Positions 1-6,355 of a stretch of 7,030 bases of DNA are shown here, one piece after another (the first letter of the stretch is position 1; every line of letters begins with the position of its first letter). The position numbers and the translations under genes are program-made. Origin of the DNA: Prosthecochloris sp. (GTDB taxonomy: Bacteria > Bacteroidota > Chlorobiia > Chlorobiales > Chlorobiaceae); contig RAZP01000051.1 of NCBI GenBank assembly GCA_004028745.1, positions 1 through 7,030 on the forward strand. The letters run 5' to 3'. The notes under the pieces were generated by a model. That model did no database searches and was not told the origin of the DNA. It was given only the letters and a program-made list of their open reading frames with translations.

Positions 1-1179
1 GAAAACGTGACCGAAAAGAAAAAGTTGTGGAATGAGCTGACTGAGGCTAAAGAAAAAGCCGAGGAAAGCGATCGTCTGAAATCATGCTTTCTGGCAAATA
101 TAAGCCATGAGATACGTACTCCGATGAACGGGATACTTGGTTTTTCAAAACTGCTGAGTGAGCCCCTTTTATCCGGTGAGGAAAGAGAACGGTATATCGA
201 GCTTATCCATGAAAGCGGAAAACGCATGCTCGCTATTATCAATGACCTCATCGATATTTCAAAAATCGAGGCCGGTGAAATGGGACTGCATCTGGGTGAG
301 ACTGTGGTTAATGAGGTGCTTGAAAATATCCATGTTTTTTTCGCGCCGCAGGCAAAAGAAAAAGGGCTGTCTTTTTCGTACCAGGCCGGTCTTTCTACAA
401 AGAACAGTGTTATTGTTACTGATAAGGCCAGATTCAACCAGGTATTGTCGAACATTGTAAATAATGCCCTGAAGTATACCAAGGAAGGAAAGGTTGACTT
501 TGGTTACAAAAAAAACGATGGGGTGCTGGAGTTTTATGTCAGGGATACGGGAATCGGGATACCGGATGATCAGCATGACAAGATTTTTGAACGCTTCAGG
601 CAAGTGTCGCTCGATGCAACCCGCGAGTACGAAGGGGCTGGGCTTGGTCTAAGCCTTTGTAAAACATTTGTTAAGATGCTGGGGGGTGCTATCAGGGTAA
701 ATTCAACTCTTGGAAAAGGAAGCACTTTTTATTTCACCCTTCCCTATAATACTCCTTCAGCCGATCAAGCCCGGCCGGGAAAGTCCGATAAAAGAAACGA
801 TATCATTTTCCAGCCAGGGTTTACGGTACTTGTTGTCGATGATGATTCTATAAGCCGTTTGCTGTTGAAAGGAATATTAGCGGGCAGAAAAGCGAAGGTG
901 CTCGTTGCGGAAGATGGCAGGGAGGCTGTTGAAAAAGTTGAAAACAGGCCGGATATACAGGTTGTGCTTATGGATATGAAGATGCCTGTGATGAACGGTT
1001 ATGAGGCAACACAGTGCATCAAGCAGATTCGTCCGGATTTGCCGGTTATTGCTCAGACGGCGTTTGTGTCTCCGAGTGAAAAGGAGACCGCGATGGCCGC
1101 GGGCTGTGATGCCGTGCTTGCAAAGCCAATAAATGCTGAAGAGCTGCTGGCGATGATACAGCGTTTTTCTTCAGGGTGA
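1..1179 (+). CDS. Hybrid sensor histidine kinase with C-terminal receiver domain (5' end cut by window)
   Basis: The frame is open from the first base, so the gene starts left of the window. The GTG at 7 is only an internal codon. Numbering from that codon, a charged helical linker (1-30) leads into a HisKA domain with H-box NISHEIRTPMN and phospho-acceptor His34. The HATPase_c domain follows, with an N-box around N149/N153, G1 box DTGIGI (180-185), F box FERF (194-197) and G2 box GAGLGL (210-215). After a short linker comes a CheY-like receiver domain (about 272-388) with acidic pocket D278-D279, phospho-acceptor Asp323 in LMDMKMP, Thr351 and Lys373. All catalytic positions are intact, so an active autokinase passing phosphate to its own receiver is expected. 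No HPt or DNA-binding output domain follows, so a separate phosphotransfer partner is inferred. Sensor domains (probably PAS or membrane segments) lie outside the window and the signal is unknown. It converges tail to tail on the nuclease gene with 13 bp between stop codons. Confidence 0.95.
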   Translation, partial: ENVTEKKKLWNELTEAKEKAEESDRLKSCFLANISHEIRTPMNGILGFSKLLSEPLLSGEERERYIELIHESGKRMLAIINDLIDISKIEAGEMGLHLGETVVNEVLENIHVFFAPQAKEKGLSFSYQAGLSTKNSVIVTDKARFNQVLSNIVNNALKYTKEGKVDFGYKKNDGVLEFYVRDTGIGIPDDQHDKIFERFRQVSLDATREYEGAGLGLSLCKTFVKMLGGAIRVNSTLGKGSTFYFTLPYNTPSADQARPGKSDKRNDIIFQPGFTVLVVDDDSISRLLLKGILAGRKAKVLVAEDGREAVEKVENRPDIQVVLMDMKMPVMNGYEATQCIKQIRPDLPVIAQTAFVSPSEKETAMAAGCDAVLAKPINAEELLAMIQRFSSG

Positions 1180-1192
1180 TGAGCAGATCCGG

Positions 1193-1678
1193 TTATTTCC
1201 TCTTTCTGAACTTCCATGGCGGAATTGAGCTCGGGTCAGACCAGAGTCCAATGTTGCGTGCTCTTGTATCGTCTTCTAATTGGGCAAGGTTTTTATCGCT
1301 GGAGTATTGTTTGTAGTGCCATGCAAGGCCGTGGCGGACAAGCTCCTCGTTCACGCTGAAAGAATCGACATAAACCCAGGCAACGGTTCTACCGTAACGG
1401 TCGCGGTCAACGGCTTCGATCCTAATTTCCCCGCTTTGAAGCATCTCTTTTGTGAATTTGCCTGCCTTATTGTAAAAAGGTTGTGTTCGTTCCGGGCAGT
1501 CTATGCCGTAAAGTCTTATTTCAAGCAGGGTATCTCCTTTGCTGACAGTGAAGCTGTCTCCGTCGGCAATGCTTATGACGCTGTACTGTGCAGTGTCGTG
1601 ATCAGTCCTTAAAATGAGTATAGCAAGCGCGGCAATCAGGAGAAGTATCGCCGGATAGAGGAGGTTTTTTCGTCTCAT
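1193..1678 (-). CDS. Membrane-anchored staphylococcal-nuclease-like (SNase/thermonuclease) protein
   Basis: A 161-residue protein whose N-terminus is a short basic stretch (MRRKN) followed by one hydrophobic segment (about 6-23), a signal anchor or uncleaved signal peptide. The catalytic domain is therefore expected outside the cytoplasmic membrane. Residues 31-155 match the SNase OB-fold. D41 in ADGDSF, R55 and D60/E63 in IRLYGIDCPE correspond to D21, R35, D40 and E43 of staphylococcal nuclease with identical spacing. R97 in DRDRYGR corresponds to catalytic R87, and LVRHGLAWHYKQY is the usual C-terminal family motif. Activity is predicted to be Ca2+-dependent cleavage of DNA or RNA, perhaps for nutrient scavenging or DNA turnover. 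The family is known; the role here is inferred. The start ATG at 1678 gives the expected signal segment, but only a weak ribosome site is visible before it. It lies downstream of the oligopeptidase gene on the same strand, separated by 276 bp that carry foldback element copy 1, so co-transcription is uncertain. Confidence 0.9.
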   Translation of the reverse strand: MRRKNLLYPAILLLIAALAILILRTDHDTAQYSVISIADGDSFTVSKGDTLLEIRLYGIDCPERTQPFYNKAGKFTKEMLQSGEIRIEAVDRDRYGRTVAWVYVDSFSVNEELVRHGLAWHYKQYSSDKNLAQLEDDTRARNIGLWSDPSSIPPWKFRKRK

Positions 1679-1771
1679 CAGTAAACTGAACCGATTCCTG
1701 AGTTCATTGTATGCGTTGTGGTGCGGGTCATTTCCATGATGGCATAAGTGCTTTCACAAAGCATGGATTAT

Positions 1772-1913
1772 GGGCACCTCTATTAATTTGTTGCGCGACC
1801 CGAATACGTCGTTGGGCGGTGCTCGAAATCCTCATGTACTCCGTGTACACTCCGGTTTCTGCGCTCCGTCCGCCTTGTCTTCAGGTCGCTCACGACAATT
1901 AATAGAGGTGCCC
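1772..1913 (+). mobile_element. MITE-like foldback element, copy 1 (142 bp, reference orientation)
   Basis: A complete copy with perfect 17-bp terminal inverted repeats, GGGCACCTCTATTAATT at the left and its complement at the right. It is flanked by the direct duplication TTAT (1768-1771 and 1914-1917). Beyond the perfect ends the two arms remain imperfectly complementary for about 50 bp (for example GCGACCCGAA on the left against GCGACCTGAA read from the right), so the whole unit can fold back. A small internal palindrome (TGTAC, 5 nt, GTACA) sits near the apex. It encodes no transposase. It differs from copy 3 at 5 of 142 positions, so both look recent. It fills half of the interval between the oligopeptidase stop and the nuclease start. 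Any transcript running from the oligopeptidase gene into the nuclease gene would carry this hairpin. Confidence 0.9.
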
Positions 1914-1954
1914 TTATGATGACGAATTGTTGTTCTCTTGCTGTGGTAATTCAG

Positions 1955-4156
1955 TCAGGGTTCGTTTTTCAATTGAAATTCTTTGTGCCCGGTCTGCCAG
2001 AAGGCAAAGCTCAGTACATCGGCCAGTGTTTCAAACTGTTTGGTTTTGGTGTCGCCGACTCCATGGCCCGACTGAAAGTCGGTATAGAAAAGCACCGGTT
2101 TTGAAGAAGCGCTGGCCGCCTGCAGACGGGCCGCAAACTTTGCGGGCTGCCAGGCAATAACTCTCGGATCATTGATGCCCGCCGTAATGAGGGCCGCCGG
2201 GTAGTTGACACCGTTGCGAATGCTGAGGTATGGGTCCATTTCGATCAGTGCAAGGCATTCGAGAGAGTCTTTGACGGTGCCGAATTCCGGAGCGTTAACC
2301 GGACCGTTGGGTGTTTCCTCGCCGCGCAGGGGGTTCATGGCTCCAACCTGGGGGATGACTGCGGCAAAAAGGTCGGGGCGTTCGGTCATTGCTTTTCCGA
2401 CAAGAATACCGCCAGCGCTGGCGCTGTTGATCGCAATATGAGCAGGGGAAGAATATTTTTTCTCGATCACATACTCCGCGCTGCTGATCAGATCTTTCCA
2501 GGTGTTGGGTTTTGTTGTTTTCATGCCCGCCTTGTGCCAGGCATTGCCCAGTTCACCGCCACCTCTCACATGGGCTACGGCAATAATCCCTCCTTTATGA
2601 GTCCAGAGAAGAAAGGAGGGGCTGAAGAACGGCTTTAGCGATTTTCCATATGCACCGTATCCATAGAAAAGCAGAGGATTGCGGCCGTCTTTTTTCAACC
2701 TTTTGTTATAAATCAAAGATAGAGGAACTTTTACGCCGTCATGTGACGACACCATTACCTCTTTAACGACCAGGTTATCGAATTCCGGATATTCGGCAGG
2801 GGAAGAAAGGGTCTCGTAGATGAAAGAGTCCGACATATCATTGTAGCGGTAGCGTTTGTAATCGCTGCTCCAGCCTGAAATGACAATCCATACATCGGGA
2901 AACCTGAATCCTTTGGTACTCAAATGTATTGTCCCCGCTGTAAATGGCAGTTTGATTTTTTTTGCTTTTTTGTCACTGAAACTTTTCCTGTAGAACTCGA
3001 CCTCGACACCATTTTTCGACAACGTATAGTATATACCGTTGCTGGTCAGGCTGAAGGACGTAAGCACAGCGTTCGGGTCTTCTGCAACAACCGTTTCTGC
3101 ATTTTTGATATCCGGCCGTAAAAGCGGGGTTTTCAAAATCTTAAAGTTCGGTGCCTTTTCCGGGGTATAAACATAAAGGTCGCTTTCCGTAACTGCAAAA
3201 TCGTGAACATTGTCCGCGGGTTTGAGAAGCGGTTTCCAGGATATTTTATCTGTCAGTTCCGTAAAGGGTGCATAGTAAACGGTAAGGCGCCGGTCTACAT
3301 TCTGTACAAAAGCATATATGTGTTTGCTGTCTTTATCGTAGTGGACAAATGGTATGTCTTCCGGCTTTATGTTCATTTCGGGGTTGGTTGAGCTGGAAAA
3401 TATTTCCCTGTCCGTCGAGGGGTCGCTGCCGGGTTTATGCAAGTAAACTTTGCTGTTTTTCTGGATATCGATATGATGCTGCTCATCTCTTTGCAGACGA
3501 TTGTAAAGGAAAGCACTGCCATCCGGAAGCCATGAAGGAGAGGCAAATCTGCAGCGGTCGATTATCTCGGGGTAAAGTTTGCCGGTTTCAACGTTAAGGA
3601 TCATCACAATATCATCCTCAGAGCCGTCTGCAGCTACCGAGATTGCTACTTTTGAACCGTCATCAGTTGGAGAAACATTGCTGACGACATATGTGCCGGA
3701 GCTTTTTTCCGATAACCCGGAAGGGTCGAAAAGCAGCAATTCATTCCCTTTGTAACCGTCTCTGTAGTAAAGCTTGCCGGTTTCGTCCGAAGGAGTTCTT
3801 TTGAGATAGAAATACCGGTCGTTATCTGTAATGACAAGATTATAGACTTTGGATGATTTCCGGCTGTCGAAATCCTGCATCTTTTCAATAAGTGATTTTC
3901 TACCCGGTATACTCTCAACAATTGACTTTGCGTACTTTGCTTGTGTCCTGAACCATTGCTGAACCAGAGGGTCTTTCAGGTTTTCCATGTAGCGATAAGG
4001 GTCTGCAATCATATTGCCGCAGTACTCTTCCTCAACAATTTTTTCAGGGGCGAGAAAAGGCTTCTCTCCGGGCAGGGTTTCCTCGACAAAGGCTGTTTTG
4101 GAAAAGAGGGGGAGAAAAAGGCAAGAGAAAAAGACAAGTAATACGGCTTTTTTCAT
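1955..4156 (-). CDS. Secreted prolyl oligopeptidase family serine peptidase (S9A)
   Basis: A 733-residue protein, a normal length for S9A plus a leader. Residues 1-19 are a typical signal peptide (MKK then a hydrophobic core ending LPLFSK), so it is probably periplasmic. The conserved N-terminal peptidase signature EKIVEEEYCGNMIADPYRYMENL lies at about 38-60. It is followed by a beta-rich region to about 450 consistent with the seven-bladed propeller gate. The C-terminal alpha/beta-hydrolase domain has YGYGAYG (498-504), RGGGELG (531-537), the nucleophile S580 in SASAGG, D663 in GINDPRV and H698 in QSGHG. Spacings S-D 83 and D-H 35 are close to those of the porcine enzyme. It should cleave short peptides after proline. 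One small oddity is Ser578 where the first glycine of GxSxGG is usual. The start ATG at 4156 has an AGAAG-type ribosome site about 9 nt upstream. No convincing terminator follows the stop; foldback copy 1 lies 41 bp beyond it. Confidence 0.95.
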   Translation of the reverse strand: MKKAVLLVFFSCLFLPLFSKTAFVEETLPGEKPFLAPEKIVEEEYCGNMIADPYRYMENLKDPLVQQWFRTQAKYAKSIVESIPGRKSLIEKMQDFDSRKSSKVYNLVITDNDRYFYLKRTPSDETGKLYYRDGYKGNELLLFDPSGLSEKSSGTYVVSNVSPTDDGSKVAISVAADGSEDDIVMILNVETGKLYPEIIDRCRFASPSWLPDGSAFLYNRLQRDEQHHIDIQKNSKVYLHKPGSDPSTDREIFSSSTNPEMNIKPEDIPFVHYDKDSKHIYAFVQNVDRRLTVYYAPFTELTDKISWKPLLKPADNVHDFAVTESDLYVYTPEKAPNFKILKTPLLRPDIKNAETVVAEDPNAVLTSFSLTSNGIYYTLSKNGVEVEFYRKSFSDKKAKKIKLPFTAGTIHLSTKGFRFPDVWIVISGWSSDYKRYRYNDMSDSFIYETLSSPAEYPEFDNLVVKEVMVSSHDGVKVPLSLIYNKRLKKDGRNPLLFYGYGAYGKSLKPFFSPSFLLWTHKGGIIAVAHVRGGGELGNAWHKAGMKTTKPNTWKDLISSAEYVIEKKYSSPAHIAINSASAGGILVGKAMTERPDLFAAVIPQVGAMNPLRGEETPNGPVNAPEFGTVKDSLECLALIEMDPYLSIRNGVNYPAALITAGINDPRVIAWQPAKFAARLQAASASSKPVLFYTDFQSGHGVGDTKTKQFETLADVLSFAFWQTGHKEFQLKNEP

Positions 4157-4271
4157 TGTTTGACTTCTTTATGTCATGCGTATTGGCAGGTAAGAAAACA
4201 CTTTCCCTGCCGTAAACCGGTTTGTAGAAGATAAGAGGTATAATATATCTCAATGCATGGAACAATCTAAT

Positions 4272-4387
4272 AGGCACCTCTATTAATTTGTTGCGCGCCC
4301 CGAATACTTCGTTGGGCGGATAGGAGAGGTTTCTGCGTTCCGTCCGCCTTGTCTTCAGGCCGCTCACGACAATTAATAGAGGTGCCC
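4272..4387 (+). mobile_element. MITE-like foldback element, copy 2 (116 bp, apex-deleted)
   Basis: Same orientation as copy 1, with both terminal repeats kept except that the first base is A instead of G. It is flanked by the direct duplication TAAT (4268-4271 and 4388-4391). Relative to copy 1, element positions 49-83 (35 bp) are replaced by the 9-bp string ATAGGAGAG (4320-4328), which removes the middle of the foldback structure. The remaining sequence is nearly identical to copies 1 and 3. It lies between the repeat-protein gene and the oligopeptidase gene. It abuts the T-rich end of the likely terminator of the former and sits about 115 bp upstream of the start of the latter. It could therefore separate these two minus-strand genes transcriptionally or alter the oligopeptidase leader; the effect is inferred. 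Confidence 0.88.
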
Positions 4388-4393
4388 TAATGA

Positions 4394-4436
4394 AAATAAA
4401 CAACGGCCCGCGGTCAAAAGCTTGCCGGAGCCGTTG
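4394..4436 (-). terminator. Probable Rho-independent terminator of the basic repeat-protein gene
   Basis: Read on the minus strand, the sequence 25 bp past the stop at 4461 has CAACGGC paired with GCCGTTG (4430-4436 with 4401-4407). The inner stem is imperfect (CCGG against CCGCGG) around an A/T-rich loop. A T-rich run TTTATTTT (4400-4393) follows directly. This has the layout of an intrinsic terminator for the gene ending at 4461. The inner mismatch lowers confidence. Confidence 0.6.
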
Positions 4437-4460
4437 AATTCTTATGTCAAGTGTAGTGTG

Positions 4461-5420
4461 TTATTTCGACGCGTATCCTTTCCCCCATCTTTTGGTTTCG
4501 CGCTCCACTTTTACTCCCTTATAGTTTCCTTTTCTTTCATTGCGGAACTTGTTGTGACGTTCGGTATGGCGGATTTCCCCGGCATTGACCTTTTGTTTAA
4601 CCCATTGCTTCTCATTACGGTTGTTATCCTGTTTTGTCCAGAGCTTTGTTTTTGTTGTTTTTTCTTTTACGGCTACCCTTTCACCTGAGTTTTTGCGCCA
4701 TGTTTTTGTTTTCTTCCGTTCCTTGTAAATAACACGTTTTTTGGGTTCGGTTCTGATTTTGTAAGCCTTTCTTCTTTCGTCTTCGGACCTGACTCTATAC
4801 GCTTTTCTTCTTTCCGGTTCGGTTCTGACCCTGTAGGCTTTTCGTTTTTCATGTTCCGGCCTGACTTTGTAGGCCTTTTGACGTTCACGCTCAGGTTTTT
4901 CCCTGTAAACTTTCCGCCAATGCCGTTGCTGGTCGTCGTCGTAATACGCCCTCTGCTTGATATTTCTCTGCTTTTCTTTGTAAACGTTGCGAGGGTGTTT
5001 AAGCCAGCGGTGTTTTGCATGTCTGCGATATTCACGGTCACAATAATCCCTGATTTTGTGCCAGCGGTGTTTCCTGATGATATGGGGAAGCCTGTTGTGT
5101 TTGACTACAACCCATGGGCCACGGTAATACGGGGAATGATACCAGTACCCGCTATGATAAACATAATAGTAGTTGTTGAAAAAGACCAGGTCATAAGGCA
5201 GCCCTACGGAAACATAGAAACCGAGGTAGGGTACGAAAAGAAGGTTGGGTGCGTAAACTGTATTGTAAAAATAGCCGCTGTGATATATCGGATGGTACGC
5301 TACGGCGCGCGGACCGCCCAGACTGATATGAACATTGACGTCCGCCATAGCTGGTGGTGCGCTTTGACAACCCATTGTTGTAGCAAGAATCGCTACAAGC
5401 AGCAATCTTCCTTTTTTCAT
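4461..5420 (-). CDS. Secreted Tyr-rich, Lys/Arg-rich tandem-repeat protein of unknown function
   Basis: A 319-residue protein from the ATG at 5420. A GTG six bases upstream (5426) is rejected because it overlaps the Shine-Dalgarno sequence. The N-terminus MKKGRLLLVAILATTMGC is a signal peptide. It may be cleaved after AMA (residue 26), or be lipid-modified at Cys18, although TMGC is a poor lipobox. Residues about 30-105 are aromatic-rich with VFFNNYYYVYHSGYWYHSPYYRGPW, a Tyr/Trp pattern I associate with uncharacterised secreted proteins of Chlorobi and deltaproteobacteria. The rest is extremely basic. Residues 174-233 are five exact-length 12-residue repeats of the form (V/I)RxEx(E/K)+RKAY(K/R), encoded by a 36-bp period at 4722-4901. 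No enzyme motif is seen. The charge suggests binding to acidic polymers such as nucleic acid, exopolysaccharide or lipopolysaccharide; this is inference. A likely terminator follows at 4394-4436. Confidence 0.8.
   Translation of the reverse strand: MKKGRLLLVAILATTMGCQSAPPAMADVNVHISLGGPRAVAYHPIYHSGYFYNTVYAPNLLFVPYLGFYVSVGLPYDLVFFNNYYYVYHSGYWYHSPYYRGPWVVVKHNRLPHIIRKHRWHKIRDYCDREYRRHAKHRWLKHPRNVYKEKQRNIKQRAYYDDDQQRHWRKVYREKPERERQKAYKVRPEHEKRKAYRVRTEPERRKAYRVRSEDERRKAYKIRTEPKKRVIYKERKKTKTWRKNSGERVAVKEKTTKTKLWTKQDNNRNEKQWVKQKVNAGEIRHTERHNKFRNERKGNYKGVKVERETKRWGKGYASK
4722..4901 (-). repeat. Five 36-bp tandem repeats inside the basic repeat-protein gene
   Basis: The segment is exactly 5 x 36 bp. 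It encodes EKPERERQKAYK, VRPEHEKRKAYR, VRTEPERRKAYR, VRSEDERRKAYK and IRTEPKKRVIYK. The middle three units are most alike and the outer two more diverged, as expected when arrays grow and shrink in the centre by slippage or unequal exchange. The KAY core is constant in the first four units. Confidence 0.9.
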
Positions 5421-5423
5421 AAT

Positions 5424-5430
5424 CACCTCC
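5424..5430 (-). promoter_or_regulatory. Strong Shine-Dalgarno site that sets the repeat-protein start
   Basis: On the minus strand GGAGGTG is followed by ATT and then ATG (5420-5418), so GGAGG lies 5 nt before the ATG. The in-frame GTG at 5426-5424 is part of this ribosome site and cannot be the start. The protein therefore begins MKKGRLL rather than two residues earlier. Confidence 0.8.
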
Positions 5431-5506
5431 CCACATGTGTTTACGGCTAACGGGCGTCTCTACATAATTCGACGATATCGAACAAGGATTCTTGCAATTT
5501 GAATTG

Positions 5507-6231
5507 TCAGCCATTGAGCTTTTGAAGCAGAAAGGCCATGGATTTGCCAAGGTCGAGCATGTTTTCCATCCCTTCCTTGTCGTTCGAAACTTCATCCCCG
5601 GTTCTTCCGCCAAAGCCAAGGTTCCAGTAGGTTGAGCCGACAATAAACATACCGCATATTTGAAAAAGATGATTGATGCTGTCGTAAGCGTGTACTCCGC
5701 CTCCTCGTCGAAGAGAGATGATTGCGGCGCCGACCTTGTGCCGGAAAAGCTGCCCGTTTACCCTGGAGACAAATCCGGCACGGTCAATAACTGCCTTGAG
5801 TTCGGGGGTAATGTCGGCGAAGTATGTCGGGGATGCCAGGAGCATGCCATCCGCATCGAGCATTTTTTCAAAGATGTCATTGAGGGCACCTCTAATAATT
5901 GTCGAGAGCGACCTGAAGACAAGGCGGACGGAGCGCAGAAACCGGAGTGTACACGGAGTACATGAGGATTTTGAGCACCGCCCAACGAAGTATTCGGGGC
6001 GCGCAACAAATTAATAGAGGTGCCCTTGAAAATATCGTTTCCCGTTGCGCGTTGTCTGTCCTTGCGTTCGATACATTTGTAACACGAAAGACAGCCTCTG
6101 ATGATTTTACCGCCAACCTGGACAAGCTCGGTTTCAATCCCTTCCGCTTCGAGAGCCTCAAAAACTTTCATGATCATTTTGTGCGTGTTGCCCTCTCTGC
6201 GAGGGCTTCCGTTTACGGCAAGGACTTTCAT
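5507..6231 (-). pseudogene. NADPH-dependent FMN reductase / iron-sulfur flavoprotein-like gene split by foldback copy 3
   Basis: The 5' part (6231 to about 6026) encodes MKVLAVNGSPRREGNTHKM, the FMN phosphate-binding loop of the flavodoxin-like reductase/ISF family. C47-x2-C50-x2-C53 follows as in iron-sulfur flavoproteins. The 3' part (5879 to 5507) encodes FEKMLDADGMLLASPTYF, then LKAVIDRAGF and the remaining flavodoxin fold. Between them sits element copy 3 (142 bp plus a 4-bp duplication). The net 146 bp is not a multiple of 3, so the frame shifts. Removing the element and one TTGA gives ...RATGNDIFNDIFEKMLDADG..., a continuous 192-codon gene of normal family length. As it stands, the upstream frame runs through the element and ends at 5758 with unrelated residues (157 aa), dropping the back half of the domain. 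An ATG at 5863 could start a 118-aa fragment but has no ribosome site. Residue 61 is Arg where related proteins usually have the fourth cluster cysteine. The product is probably non-functional. Confidence 0.9.
5884..6025 (-). mobile_element. MITE-like foldback element, copy 3 (142 bp, inverted, inside a gene)
   Basis: Full length and in the opposite orientation to copies 1 and 2. It is flanked by the direct duplication TTGA (5880-5883 and 6026-6029). One terminal repeat is perfect; the other has a single change (CTCTAATAATT instead of CTCTATTAATT). It differs from copy 1 at 5 of 142 positions. It interrupts the flavoprotein gene, and because the uninterrupted frame is exactly recovered by excision plus loss of one TTGA, its ends are certain. 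Read in its reference orientation, one frame is open from end to end (47 codons), which is the frame used by the upstream gene fragment. Confidence 0.93.
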
Positions 6232-6355
6232 GATATAGTTGCTCTTGTTAAAAGTTGAACAATAAAATAAATAATGGATGCTTATTCAGGAATCACATCA
6301 GCGTTGTATGGGAACCCTCCCGATGTGTCATGCCGGACTCTCATGATTGACTTAA

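Noticed and set aside
1749..1763. Small hairpin TGCTTT-CAC-AAAGCA upstream of the nuclease gene, next to copy 1
   Set aside because: A 6-bp stem without a T-run and not at a gene end; too weak to call an operator or terminator.
1711..1902. Short plus-strand frame covering foldback copy 1, and a similar minus-strand frame at 5892-6161 over copy 3
   Set aside because: The shared peptide (APLLICCA...) comes only from the element; the flanking codons are unrelated and there is no start context. Open frames here reflect element composition.
4237..4265. Possible minus-strand promoter for the oligopeptidase (TTGTTC, 17 nt, TATACC)
   Set aside because: Only partial matches to -35 and -10 consensus in an A/T-rich stretch; not distinguishable from chance without transcript ends.
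4851..5450. 199-codon plus-strand frame opposite the repeat-protein gene
   Set aside because: It is the antisense of the Lys/Arg and Tyr-rich gene, which produces hydrophobic codons by complement. It has no ribosome site or family motif, and the minus-strand gene has a signal peptide, a strong Shine-Dalgarno site and a terminator.
5468..5482. Inverted repeat TTCGA-CGATA-TCGAA upstream of the repeat-protein gene considered as an operator
   Set aside because: Five-base arms are expected by chance and no regulator is present to link it to.
5758..6231. 157-codon frame taken as an intact gene
   Set aside because: Only the first 68 codons match the flavoprotein family; the rest is element sequence and then out-of-frame reading of the same gene.
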